Source: an uncultured Bacilli bacterium
GTDB taxonomy: Bacteria; Bacillota_I; Bacilli_A; RF39; UBA660
Reading direction: 5' to 3'
Assembly: GCA_944368815.1 (NCBI GenBank)
Contig: CALVXD010000003.1
Span: 1-56,721 of the forward strand
DNA: 56,721 nucleotides
The position numbers and the translations under genes are program-made. The first letter of the stretch is position 1; each line of letters opens with the position of its first letter. The notes beneath the pieces are model-generated. The model was not told the origin of the DNA. It saw only the letters and a list, made by a program, of their open reading frames with translations, and made no database searches. Shown here piece after piece: positions 17,102 to 25,320 of this stretch.

Positions 17102-17605
17102 ATGAAAATGAAAAAAAGTGATCTTATTTTAATTGGTGGAGTCTTATTAGTTATATTGATAAGTTTTCTTGCATTTAATGTAAAATCAGAAAAAATAGAA
17201 GTTCCAGTAAAATTAGAGGGAAATCCAGGAATAAATGAAATTACTTATTCAGAATATGAAGAAAAAATAAATAATGAAGAAACTTTTCTTGTTATGATAG
17301 TAAATGATGGATGTTCTTATTGCGAAATGTTTATTCCTGTAATGACTGAAGTAGCAAATGAATATAGTATTCCAGTTTATAGTTTAAACTTAGCTAATTT
17401 AACTAGCGATGAATACAATTCTTTATCTAATTCTAATAGTTATTTGAAGAGAGAACGATGGGGAACTCCTACTACTTTATTAATGCAAGGAAAAACAGTA
17501 ATAGATTCAATTGGGGGATATGTTGAAAAAGAAAATTTAGTATCATTTGTTAAAGAAAATATAGTTTTAACTTCGGATGAAGAAAATTCTAATAATGTAG
17601 AATAA
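17102..17605 (+). CDS. Membrane-anchored thioredoxin-like protein
   Basis: This 167-residue protein has an N-terminal transmembrane anchor (residues 7-26) and an extracytoplasmic thioredoxin-like domain. The redox motif is C71-S-Y-C74, and the cis-proline motif is WGTPTTLLM near residue 120. Its likely role is thiol-disulfide exchange on secreted proteins at the outer face of the membrane. That fits a genome whose secreted proteins carry several cysteines (see the proteins at 52902 and 55207). The reductant partner is not in the window. The PH-like gene follows 12 bases later. Confidence 0.85.
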   Translation: MKMKKSDLILIGGVLLVILISFLAFNVKSEKIEVPVKLEGNPGINEITYSEYEEKINNEETFLVMIVNDGCSYCEMFIPVMTEVANEYSIPVYSLNLANLTSDEYNSLSNSNSYLKRERWGTPTTLLMQGKTVIDSIGGYVEKENLVSFVKENIVLTSDEENSNNVE

Positions 17606-17617
17606 TGAGGAGAAAAT

Positions 17618-18067
17618 ATGAGAAAAATAAGTAAAACATATGAATTAGCTAAACAGTTTAAAAGAAAATATCCTTTAACTATTGCGTGGAGAATTAAACA
17701 ACATTGTAAGGTTATTGATACCCATTTAAATCCTGGTGAAGAAGTATTGTATGTATTTATGGGACAAAAAAATTTAAGTTCATTTGATTTTGTTAATACT
17801 AATTTAGTAGTCCTTACTACAAAAAGATTAATGATTGCAACTAAAAGATTATTATTTGGATATTTCTTTATTGCAGTAACACCAGATATGTTTAATGACT
17901 TGACTGTAATAGATGGAATTATATGGGGAAAAATTAAAATTGATACTATTAAAGAGGAGGTTTTACTTAGTAATATAGATCCGAAGGCGCTTCCTGAAAT
18001 TGAAACTAAAGTAAGTGATTATATGATAAAAGAAAAGAGAAGATATGCTCAAAGAAGTGGTGTTTAA
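17618..18067 (+). CDS. PH-like domain protein of unknown function
   Basis: This 149-residue protein has the look of a bacterial pleckstrin-homology-like (bPH/YokE-type) domain: LNPGEEVLYVFMGQ, LVVLTTKRLMIATKR and a strand-rich middle, closed by a helix (ALPEIETKVSDYMIKEKRR). The VVLTTKRLMI segment is the most typical feature of bPH domains. No signal peptide or membrane segment is clear. It probably shares a transcript with the thioredoxin-like gene. The binding partner is unknown. Confidence 0.65.
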   Translation: MRKISKTYELAKQFKRKYPLTIAWRIKQHCKVIDTHLNPGEEVLYVFMGQKNLSSFDFVNTNLVVLTTKRLMIATKRLLFGYFFIAVTPDMFNDLTVIDGIIWGKIKIDTIKEEVLLSNIDPKALPEIETKVSDYMIKEKRRYAQRSGV

Positions 18068-18078
18068 TCACTTTTTTT
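18051..18078 (+). terminator. Terminator overlapping the end of the PH-like gene
   Basis: AAAGAAGTG pairs with CACTTTTTTT around a nine-base loop that contains the stop codon. Confidence 0.65.
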
Positions 18079-18112
18079 CTTTTTATACATAAATTATTTT
18101 AGGAGTGGTTTT

Positions 18113-18565
18113 ATGTATGATATATATACAATTAAAAGTAGTGATACTATAGAGTCTGTTAGTAATAAATTTAATATTAGCCCATCAAACTTATATAAAT
18201 TAAATGGCTTTACTCCAGATTACATATTGAGAGCAGGATCTAATATAATAGTTCCTAAAAGTCAAAATTCTTATTTTAATTATTATACTGTTCAAAAAGG
18301 AGATAATTTATATAAAATAGCTAAAATATATAATATAAACGAAAATTTATTAGCAGAATTAAACGGTCTCAATAAAGCAGATTACATATATCCAAATCAA
18401 GTAATAGTAGTTCCAAAACCTGGGGTAAATGTTTATATTACTAAAGATGGTGATACATTAATGGGAGTGGTAAAAGGAATAAAAGCAAATATAAATGTAT
18501 TATTATTGGAAAATCCTAATATTTTTTTGCAATCAGATCAAATTATTATATATAAAGAAAAGTAA
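18113..18565 (+). CDS. Triple LysM domain protein
   Basis: This 150-residue protein consists of three LysM modules with no signal peptide: residues 4-48 (YTIKSSDTIESVSNKFNIS ... IIVPK), 57-103 (YTVQKGDNLYKIAKIYNIN ... VIVVPK) and a weaker third at 107-148. LysM domains bind N-acetylglucosamine polymers such as peptidoglycan. With no export signal seen, it may be released by lysis, use an unrecognised route, or act like the cytoplasmic LysM proteins that coat spores in some Firmicutes. The start follows TTAGGAGTGG. Confidence 0.88.
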   Translation: MYDIYTIKSSDTIESVSNKFNISPSNLYKLNGFTPDYILRAGSNIIVPKSQNSYFNYYTVQKGDNLYKIAKIYNINENLLAELNGLNKADYIYPNQVIVVPKPGVNVYITKDGDTLMGVVKGIKANINVLLLENPNIFLQSDQIIIYKEK

Positions 18566-18625
18566 CAAAAATATTTCTTTTTCTTTTTTTTTATTGTATA
18601 ATAAAAAAGAATAGAGGGGATATAA

Positions 18626-20188
18626 ATGATACTTAGAAAACCTTATGCTTTTTTAATAAAGAAATTTAAAATAATTCATTTAATACTAAGTTTGTTAATG
18701 ATATATGTAGCATATAAAATAAATAGTATTTTAAATTTTATATATGATTATATAAACAATATTGCTAATGTCAATATAGCGTCTAGTTATATAAATTTTA
18801 TACTTTTTCTTGCTGTTGTGTTTATAATTATTATTTCGTTAATATTATATATTTTAATGCGGTATAAAAAGAAACCTAAATTATTATATTTATTTACGAT
18901 AATTACATATATAATTATATTCATTACATTATTTTTTGTTATGTTGACTTTTCAATCTATGGAAAAAGATATAATAGATCCTAAAACTATAAGATTAGTT
19001 AGGGATGTTATTAAATTAATTTTATATCCAGAATATATATTTATAATAGTTATGATTGTTAGAACTTTAGGCTTTGATATTAAAAAGTTTGATTTTAAGT
19101 CAGATATTGAAGAAATGAATATTGATATTTCTGATAATGAAGAAGTTGAGTTAAGTGTTGGAATTAATTTTGATAAAGTAAAAACAAAGGGACGTAGGCA
19201 GATTAGAGAATTAAAATATTATGTTTTAGAAAATAAAATATTTGTCTTTACTATTTTAGGCTTGTTAGGTATAGGAATAATAATTTATTTAATATTAAAT
19301 ATAAATGTAGTTAATAAAATTTATAAAGAAAATGAATTTTTTAATACCTCATATTTTACGATGAATATAACTAATAGTTATGTTACTAATAAAAATGATA
19401 CTGGTGAAAATGTATCTATTGAAGATAAATCATATATAATAATTAAATTTGATGTAAAATGTTTATATAATGATGGAATAAATTATAAATTGGATCCTAA
19501 TAGATTTTTACTAGAAGTTGCAGGAAAAACGTATACACCAACATTAAAGTATTATGAATCATTTAAAGCAATTGGTAATGGATATAAAAATCAAAATTTA
19601 AGTTATGATGAATACAATACTTATATTTTTGTTTATAATATTGAAAATGATTATTTAAAAGAAAATAAATATATTAGATATGAAGAAGGATTTGAATATG
19701 TCAATAAGGAATACATTGCTAATACTAAAAAAATAAAAATAATTCCACAAAATATAGATAATAGTTCTTTAGAAGGTACTTATAATATTAATGATACAAT
19801 AGATTTAAGTAATTCAATATTGGATGGAAGTTTTAAAATATCATCTTATGAGATAAATAAAAAATTTGTTTATGAATATCAATATTGTATTGGTGACAAA
19901 TGTGAAGTTTTAGAAAATACAATAATTAGTAGTTATGATGGCCAATTATTAAAACTAACAGTAGAAAATACCAATGATAGATTTAATAATTATGATTTTT
20001 CTAATAATTTTATAAAGGTTAAATATAAGATAGGAGAAGATGAATATACTAGTAGTTTAAATAATAAAACTCCTTCTTCTTCAACAACTACAATGTATTT
20101 TAATGTAGATAATAAAATTGTCGAAGCAGATAGTATTTGGTTAGAAATAACGATTAGAAATAAACTTTATAAATATATATTAAAATAA
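18626..20188 (+). CDS. Unassigned polytopic membrane protein with C-terminal extracellular domain
   Basis: This 520-residue protein is not recognised. It has four N-terminal transmembrane segments (about residues 16-40, 53-80, 84-107, 128-150), a charged cytosolic stretch (KSDIEEMNIDISDNEEVELS) and a fifth segment at about 200-222. A roughly 300-residue extracytoplasmic C-terminal part follows, rich in Asn, Tyr and beta-strand-like sequence. That part has two Cys in QYCIGDKCEV, which could form a disulfide. The binding site is AGAGGGGATA before the ATG. It is a single gene ended by a strong terminator. Confidence 0.75.
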   Translation: MILRKPYAFLIKKFKIIHLILSLLMIYVAYKINSILNFIYDYINNIANVNIASSYINFILFLAVVFIIIISLILYILMRYKKKPKLLYLFTIITYIIIFITLFFVMLTFQSMEKDIIDPKTIRLVRDVIKLILYPEYIFIIVMIVRTLGFDIKKFDFKSDIEEMNIDISDNEEVELSVGINFDKVKTKGRRQIRELKYYVLENKIFVFTILGLLGIGIIIYLILNINVVNKIYKENEFFNTSYFTMNITNSYVTNKNDTGENVSIEDKSYIIIKFDVKCLYNDGINYKLDPNRFLLEVAGKTYTPTLKYYESFKAIGNGYKNQNLSYDEYNTYIFVYNIENDYLKENKYIRYEEGFEYVNKEYIANTKKIKIIPQNIDNSSLEGTYNINDTIDLSNSILDGSFKISSYEINKKFVYEYQYCIGDKCEVLENTIISSYDGQLLKLTVENTNDRFNNYDFSNNFIKVKYKIGEDEYTSSLNNKTPSSSTTTMYFNVDNKIVEADSIWLEITIRNKLYKYILK

Positions 20189-20214
20189 AGAATCGGTTAA
20201 TGATTCTTTATTTT
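20182..20214 (+). terminator. Terminator of the 520-residue membrane protein gene
   Basis: Perfect 13-bp arms AAAATAAAGAATC and GATTCTTTATTTT enclose GGTTAAT and include the stop codon. Confidence 0.8.
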
Positions 20215-20220
20215 AATTTT

Positions 20221-20257
20221 AAAAAATAAAAAAAATACTAATTATTATATTAGTATT
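20221..20257 (-). terminator. Terminator of the tRNA-Cys gene
   Basis: On the minus strand, AATACTAA and TTAGTATT form an 8-bp stem followed by a long T-tract (the A-tract at 20221-20233 on the plus strand). Confidence 0.8.
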
Positions 20258-20267
20258 AAAAAACAAT

Positions 20268-20341
20268 TGGAGGGGCCTACCGGATTTGAACCGGTGCTCA
20301 GGGAGTTGCAGTCCCATGCCTTACCACTTGGCTAAAGCCCC
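20268..20341 (-). tRNA. tRNA-Cys (anticodon GCA)
   Basis: Read on the minus strand, the 74-nt gene has acceptor arm GGGGCTT / AGGCCCC (one G-U), D-arm AGCCAAGTGGTAAGGC, and an anticodon arm with stem GGGA/TCCC around loop CTGCAAC (anticodon GCA). The T-arm is CCGGTTCAAATCCGG. U73, the CysRS identity base, is present, and the CCA end is encoded. The gene stands alone with its own promoter and terminator. Confidence 0.97.
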
Positions 20342-20359
20342 ATAACTTGGAACATATTA

Positions 20360-20388
20360 ATTGTATCAAAAAAAATTTGTTTTGACAA
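20360..20388 (-). promoter_or_regulatory. Promoter of the tRNA-Cys gene
   Basis: On the minus strand, TTGTCA (20388-20383) and TACAAT (20365-20360) are 17 bp apart. They lie about 20 bp before the mature tRNA 5-prime end. Confidence 0.8.
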
Positions 20389-20417
20389 TATATTATATTA
20401 AAAAAAGTCTAACTTTA

Positions 20418-20426
20418 TGATATAAT
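20418..20426 (+). promoter_or_regulatory. Extended -10 promoter of the 34-residue protein gene
   Basis: TGATATAAT is an extended -10 element with no good -35. It lies 19 bp upstream of the small reading frame at 20446. Confidence 0.55.
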
Positions 20427-20445
20427 TTTTATAGTGAGGTAGAAA

Positions 20446-20550
20446 ATGAAAAAGAAGGAAAGTATATTTTATATAGCAATGAAAGTTTTTTTGTTTATTA
20501 GTGTTATATTTTCATTAACTTATATATTTATGAAAAAATTTGTTTTGTAA
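20446..20550 (+). CDS. Small single-span membrane protein (34 residues)
   Basis: The frame starts MKKKESIFYIAMKVF and ends MKKFVL: one hydrophobic span (about residues 13-28) with lysines at both ends. A GAGGTAG binding site sits 7 bases before the ATG and an extended -10 promoter lies just upstream, so it is probably expressed. No family is recognised. A possible -35 for the next gene (TTGTAA) overlaps its stop codon. Confidence 0.55.
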   Translation: MKKKESIFYIAMKVFLFISVIFSLTYIFMKKFVL

Positions 20551-20574
20551 TATTAGTATAAAATATGATATAAT
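20545..20574 (+). promoter_or_regulatory. Promoter of the 149-residue membrane protein gene
   Basis: TTGTAA (20545-20550), an 18-bp spacer and an extended -10 TGATATAAT (20566-20574). GAAGGAGGAG precedes the ATG at 20599. Confidence 0.75.
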
Positions 20575-20598
20575 ATTACTTAGAAGGAGGAGTAAGGT

Positions 20599-21048
20599 AT
20601 GTACGGATATGGTTATAGCAATGGTTATGGCAGTTCTTTAAATGTTTCAGGATTAGAAGGATTAGGAATATGGATGATTATTTCTATTATAATAGCAATT
20701 GCAGGGGCAATCGTTATTTATATTTTATTTTTAAACAAAGAAAATGAAAATAAGTTTACAGGTTTTACTGCATGGCTTTATGATTTCTTATCATTTAAGA
20801 AAATGCTATTAGAAACTATTTTAAAAGTATGTTATTTAATAACTGCAATTTATTTAACATTAGTTGGATTAGGACTTCTTTCAGTAAATATTTTATCTGC
20901 CCTTATGACAATTATTGTAGGAAATGTAGTTGCTAGAATCTTATATGAATTTTCATTAGTTTTATTAACTATATGCAGAAATACAACAGAGATTAATAAA
21001 AAATTAAAGAATCCTGAAAAATTAAAGAAAAAAGAATCTGAAGAATAG
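20599..21048 (+). CDS. Small membrane protein, DUF4282-like
   Basis: This 149-residue protein starts with a Gly/Tyr-rich segment (MYGYGYSNGYGSS). A first transmembrane span (about 24-46), an amphipathic stretch FLSFKKMLLETILKVCYLI and one or two further spans follow to about residue 125. The C-terminal tail is lysine-rich. The FLSFKKM...LVGLGLLS...VARILYEFSLVLLTICRNTTEI arrangement resembles DUF4282 membrane proteins, whose role is unknown. It is followed by a weak hairpin and the U32 gene, so part of the transcription may read through. Confidence 0.6.
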   Translation: MYGYGYSNGYGSSLNVSGLEGLGIWMIISIIIAIAGAIVIYILFLNKENENKFTGFTAWLYDFLSFKKMLLETILKVCYLITAIYLTLVGLGLLSVNILSALMTIIVGNVVARILYEFSLVLLTICRNTTEINKKLKNPEKLKKKESEE

Positions 21049-21049
21049 T

Positions 21050-21074
21050 ACTTAGATAACTAAGTTCTTTTCTT
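21050..21074 (+). terminator. Weak terminator or attenuator before the U32 gene
   Basis: ACTTAG and CTAAGT (6 bp, loop ATAA) are followed by a T-rich tail (TCTTTTCTTTT). The stem is short, so read-through to the U32 gene is likely. Confidence 0.4.
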
Positions 21075-21090
21075 TTATAGAAGGTGTAAT

Positions 21091-23298
21091 ATGAAAGTAG
21101 AATTATTAAGTCCAGTAGGAAATATGGAAAGTTTATATCAAGCAGTACATAATGGTGCAGATGCTGTATATTTAGGAGGTAAATCTTTTGGGGCAAGAAA
21201 ATATGCAAATAACTTTACTAATGAAGAATTAGTGAAAGCTATTAATTATGCTCATATATATGGTGTCAAAGTTTATGTAACTGCAAATACTATTATTTAT
21301 AATGATGAAGTAGAAGAATTTGTTAATTATTTAACATTTTTACATAAGAATAATGTTGATGCTGTAATTATGCAAGATATTGGAATGATTAGTTTAATTA
21401 GAAAAGTACTTCCTAATTTAGAAGTACATGCTTCTACTCAATGTCATAATCATAATACTTATGGAATTAAATGCTTTAAAGATTTAGGAGTTACTAGAGT
21501 AGTTCTTGATAGAGAAATGTCTTTAAGTGAAATAAACAATATAAATATTGATATTGAAAAAGAAGTATTTATTCATGGAGCGTTATGTATAAGTTATTCT
21601 GGATGCTGCTTATTTAGTAGTTTAAATGGTGGTAGAAGTGGTAATCGTGGTGAATGTGTAGGATCTTGTCGTCTTCCTTATAAACTTTTAGAAAATGATA
21701 AAGTAATTGATACTAAAGGGGAATATTTACTTAGTACAAAAGAATTAAATACTTTAGATAACTTAAAAGAAATATTAGATTCAGGTATTACTAGTTTAAA
21801 AATAGAAGGTAGAATGAAAAGTCCTGGATATGTTGGTTTTATAACTAAATTATATCGAACTTTAATAGATAAATATTATAATAATAAAGAAATGATTTTA
21901 ACTAAGGAAGATATAGATAATTTAAAAGTGTTGTTTAATCGCAAATTTACTAAAGGATTCTTATTTAATGATAATATTATTAATATTGAAAGTCCTAATC
22001 ATCAGGGAATTAATTTAGGTAAAGTAGTTAAAGTTACTAAAAATAGAATATATATAAAACTAAGTAGAGTATTAAACCAAGAAGATGGAATTAGGTTTAA
22101 AGAAAGTAATACAGGAATGATTGTTAATATGTTATATGATAAACATGATAAACTAGTAAATAAAGGAAACCCTAATGATATTATTTCTATTCCTAATAAA
22201 GTTAATTTAAAAACTGATGACACTGTACTCAAAACAATTGATAAAGAATTACTAAAAAAGTTAAATAATTATGAAGAGAAGAAAATAAAAGTTGATTATA
22301 AAGTTAGTGCTAAGATAAATAAAGATTTATATATTAGTCTTAGTGATGGAATAAATAAAGTAGAAGTAGATGGAACAGTTGTAGAACCCTCTATTAATAA
22401 TCCAGTAACTAAAGAAGTAATAATAGATAAGTTATCCAAATTAGGAAATACTCCTTTTATATTAAATAATATTGAAGTGGATATAGATGATAATATATTT
22501 ATTAGTTTAAAAGAATTAAATGAATTAAGAAGATACTTAGTAACTAAATTAATAAATAAAAAAATAGAAAATAAAAAAAAGATAATAATTAATGAGATAC
22601 CTAAGATAGAAAACACCTTAAAAACAAATAAGATTAATATAAATGTGTTAGTAAGAAATGAAGAACAATTACTTGTATGTTTAAACAAAGTAGATAATAT
22701 ATATACAGATGACTATAATTTATATTTAAAATATAAGAGTAATAATATTTATTATAGAACTAGTAGAGTAATGTCATCTTTTAATGAATTTAAAAATGAA
22801 AATATTTTAGCGTCTGAATTAGGTAGTGCTTATAAATATAGTAAAAATAATAATGTTGTTAGTGATTATTTTTTGAATGTAGTAAATGACTATAGTATTA
22901 AATTTTTAAAAGAATTAGGAGTTAAAAGAGTAGTAATATCTCCAGAATGTGATTATAATAAAATTAAATTATTGAAAGATAAAGATATTGAAGTAATTAT
23001 ATATGGTAAGATGGAACTTATGATTATGAAGTATTGTCCATTAAAAGAATTATTAAATAATTGTAGAGTATGTAAAACTAATAAAAATAAATATTATTTA
23101 CAAGATAGATTAGGATACAAATATAGAATTATTCATAATAATTGTTTAACACATATAATGCATTATAAAAATATTGATTATATTAGTAATATACATGAAT
23201 ACATAAATATGGGAATTAATAATTACCGAATAGAATTATTAGATGAATCAAAAGAAGAAGTATTAAATATAATTAATAGTATTAAAAGTATGATATAA
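21091..23298 (+). CDS. U32 family protein (RlhA/TrhP-like RNA hydroxylation factor)
   Basis: This 735-residue protein starts with MKVELLSPVGNMESLYQAVHNGADAVYLGG-type sequence. The U32 signature FIHGALCISYSGCCLFSS is near residue 160, with further cysteines in GECVGSC. U32 proteins are labelled peptidases, but RlhA and TrhP are required for 5-hydroxylation of 23S rRNA C2501 and of tRNA U34 in Escherichia coli and relatives. The four clustered Cys fit a metal or Fe-S centre. The length and the extra domain after about residue 370 (DUF3656-like region), plus a C-terminal CPLKELLNNCRVC segment, favour the RlhA-like branch. Which RNA is the target cannot be told here. Confidence 0.85.
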   Translation: MKVELLSPVGNMESLYQAVHNGADAVYLGGKSFGARKYANNFTNEELVKAINYAHIYGVKVYVTANTIIYNDEVEEFVNYLTFLHKNNVDAVIMQDIGMISLIRKVLPNLEVHASTQCHNHNTYGIKCFKDLGVTRVVLDREMSLSEINNINIDIEKEVFIHGALCISYSGCCLFSSLNGGRSGNRGECVGSCRLPYKLLENDKVIDTKGEYLLSTKELNTLDNLKEILDSGITSLKIEGRMKSPGYVGFITKLYRTLIDKYYNNKEMILTKEDIDNLKVLFNRKFTKGFLFNDNIINIESPNHQGINLGKVVKVTKNRIYIKLSRVLNQEDGIRFKESNTGMIVNMLYDKHDKLVNKGNPNDIISIPNKVNLKTDDTVLKTIDKELLKKLNNYEEKKIKVDYKVSAKINKDLYISLSDGINKVEVDGTVVEPSINNPVTKEVIIDKLSKLGNTPFILNNIEVDIDDNIFISLKELNELRRYLVTKLINKKIENKKKIIINEIPKIENTLKTNKININVLVRNEEQLLVCLNKVDNIYTDDYNLYLKYKSNNIYYRTSRVMSSFNEFKNENILASELGSAYKYSKNNNVVSDYFLNVVNDYSIKFLKELGVKRVVISPECDYNKIKLLKDKDIEVIIYGKMELMIMKYCPLKELLNNCRVCKTNKNKYYLQDRLGYKYRIIHNNCLTHIMHYKNIDYISNIHEYINMGINNYRIELLDESKEEVLNIINSIKSMI

Positions 23299-23321
23299 TA
23301 TTTGTAGAAAGAAGGTTAATT

Positions 23322-24923
23322 ATGAAAGATAAGAAAAAGTTAATTATTAGAATTATTTTAACGATAGTATTTGCGTTAATAGTATTCTATGTTACATTAC
23401 CACCATTAAATATACATGATGCTAGTTTTTGGTTCTATTTACTATTTATATTTGTATTTTATAAATTTTTAGGGCTTACAGAAATTACTAGTGTCCGTGA
23501 ATTTATAATTACTAATACTCGTGATTTTCAAAAACAAAGTATATCAGTACTTGTAGTTATGGGAATATTTGCAGTAATTGTTCTTACAAATATAATTGTA
23601 TCACCAGTATTTAATGCTAAGAGTTACTCTAAAAGAATTACAATAGATGAAACTAAAACATTTACTGATGATATAAGTGAAGTTAATTTTAATACTTTAC
23701 CTCTTTTAGATAAAGATTCTAGTCAAAAACTAGGAGATAGGGTAATGGGACAAATGCCAGAACTTGTAAGTCAGTTTACTGTATCAGACTTATATACTCA
23801 AATAAATTATAATAATGATATTATTAGAGTTACTCCTTTAGAGTATGCTTCTGTAATAAAATGGTTTACAAATAGAAGTGATGGTGTTAAAGGATATATA
23901 ACAGTAAATTCTGTAAGTGGAGAAGCTAATTTAACTAAATTGGATAAAGGTATGAAATATATGCCTAGTGCTTTATTTAATGAAAAATTAGAAAGAAAAT
24001 TAAGATTTAGTTATCCAACAGAAATATTTGATGAAGCTAATTTTGAAATTGATAATGAAGGTAATCCTTATTGGATAGTTCCTACAGTTACTTATAAAGG
24101 AGTAGGGGTTAAAAAAGAAATTACTGGAGTCGTAATATTAGATCCAATAACAGGAGAAAGCAAAAAATACAAAGTAGAAGATGTACCTAAATGGGTAGAC
24201 CATGTATATAAAGCTGATTTAATTATTGAACAAGTAGATGATTGGGGTCAATATCAAGATGGATATATCAACTCTATATTTGGTCAAAAGGGAGTTGTAA
24301 TGACTACTGAAGGATATAATTATACTGTAATGAATGATGATGTGTATTTATATACAGGAATTACTTCAGTTGTTTCTGATGAATCTAATATTGGATTTAT
24401 ACTATGTAATATGAGAACTAAAGAAACACATTTCTATTCAGTAGCGGGAGCTAAAGAATATTCGGCAATGGATTCTGCTGAAGGTCAAGTTCAACAAATG
24501 AAGTATAAATCATCGTTCCCACTTTTAATTAATTTAAATGGAAAACCAACATATTTAATGAGTTTAAAAGATAACGCTGGACTTGTAAAAATGTATGCTT
24601 TTGTTGATGTCGCTGATTATCAAAAAGTAGTAGTAACAGATTCTTCTTTAGGAATAGAAGTGGCTGCCAATAATTATTTAACAACCATTGGTAGTGAATA
24701 TTCTGAAGATACATTATTAACTAAAGATATTACGATTTCTAAAATTAATATGGCTTTAATAAATGGAAATAGTTATTATTATATAGTAGATACTAATGGA
24801 CAAAAATATAAAGCGTATATAAATGTGGCTAGTGATATATTACCTTTCTTAGGAGAAGGAAGTAGGGTAAATATTAGTTATACTAAAGAAAATGATGTAA
24901 TAGAAATTTTAAAAATAAATTAG
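23322..24923 (+). CDS. Unassigned membrane protein with large extracytoplasmic domain
   Basis: This 533-residue protein has three transmembrane segments (about residues 8-27, 35-50, 76-97), then a roughly 430-residue domain predicted outside the membrane. Its repeated phrases (GYITVNSVSGEANLTKL, GVVILDPITGESKKYKV, ...YWIVPTVTYKG...) look like PepSY-type beta-strand units. GEGSRVNISYTKENDVIEILKI at the end resembles an OB-like strand set. No catalytic motif is recognised and the domain has essentially no Cys. It follows the U32 gene after 23 bases with a GAAGG binding site, possibly in the same operon. It ends at a strong terminator. Confidence 0.75.
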   Translation: MKDKKKLIIRIILTIVFALIVFYVTLPPLNIHDASFWFYLLFIFVFYKFLGLTEITSVREFIITNTRDFQKQSISVLVVMGIFAVIVLTNIIVSPVFNAKSYSKRITIDETKTFTDDISEVNFNTLPLLDKDSSQKLGDRVMGQMPELVSQFTVSDLYTQINYNNDIIRVTPLEYASVIKWFTNRSDGVKGYITVNSVSGEANLTKLDKGMKYMPSALFNEKLERKLRFSYPTEIFDEANFEIDNEGNPYWIVPTVTYKGVGVKKEITGVVILDPITGESKKYKVEDVPKWVDHVYKADLIIEQVDDWGQYQDGYINSIFGQKGVVMTTEGYNYTVMNDDVYLYTGITSVVSDESNIGFILCNMRTKETHFYSVAGAKEYSAMDSAEGQVQQMKYKSSFPLLINLNGKPTYLMSLKDNAGLVKMYAFVDVADYQKVVVTDSSLGIEVAANNYLTTIGSEYSEDTLLTKDITISKINMALINGNSYYYIVDTNGQKYKAYINVASDILPFLGEGSRVNISYTKENDVIEILKIN

Positions 24924-24986
24924 AACAAATATTAGTTCGTATAATTAATGATATATCTATATATTATAAGTAATTATATGAAAAAT

Positions 24987-25024
24987 AAACAAGATAAAGT
25001 GTTCGCTTTTATCTTGTTTTTGTT
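24987..25024 (+). terminator. Terminator of the 23322 gene
   Basis: Perfect 12-bp arms AAACAAGATAAA and TTTATCTTGTTT close a nine-base loop and run into a T-rich tail. Confidence 0.85.
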
Positions 25025-25259
25025 TTAAAAAAAAGTTTATTTTTTTGAAAAATGTAAAATTTGTAAAATAACTTTTTTTGAAAAAATAAAAAAAGAAACA
25101 TTAACAAAAAGATTAATATATTATAATAAAATAAGGAATATTAGTGATTATACAATACTTTGTAATACTAAATAATTTTTAAGAAACATAAGAAAATGTG
25201 AAAAGGTATATTTATAAAAAATGGAAAAAAACAAAAAAATAAAAATGCGAACAAAACTA

Positions 25260-25288
25260 TTGACTTATACTTTGTATTATACTACAAT
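25260..25288 (+). promoter_or_regulatory. nrdD promoter
   Basis: TTGACT (25260-25265) and TACAAT (25283-25288) have a 17-bp spacer. A copy of the 10-mer ATACTTTGTA lies within the spacer. AGAAGGAGTGAT precedes the nrdD start. Confidence 0.8.
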
Positions 25289-25320
25289 GAGAATGTAGAA
25301 AAAATAGAAGGAGTGATAAC

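Larger units (their letters stand above)
24924..25320 (+). other. 397-bp region upstream of nrdD
   Basis: No coding frame was found. The left part holds a terminator, and the right part holds the nrdD promoter. The 10-mer ATACTTTGTA occurs twice, at 25155-25164 and 25267-25276, the second inside the promoter spacer. It could be a regulator site such as an NrdR-type box, but it does not clearly match the NrdR consensus. Confidence 0.5.
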
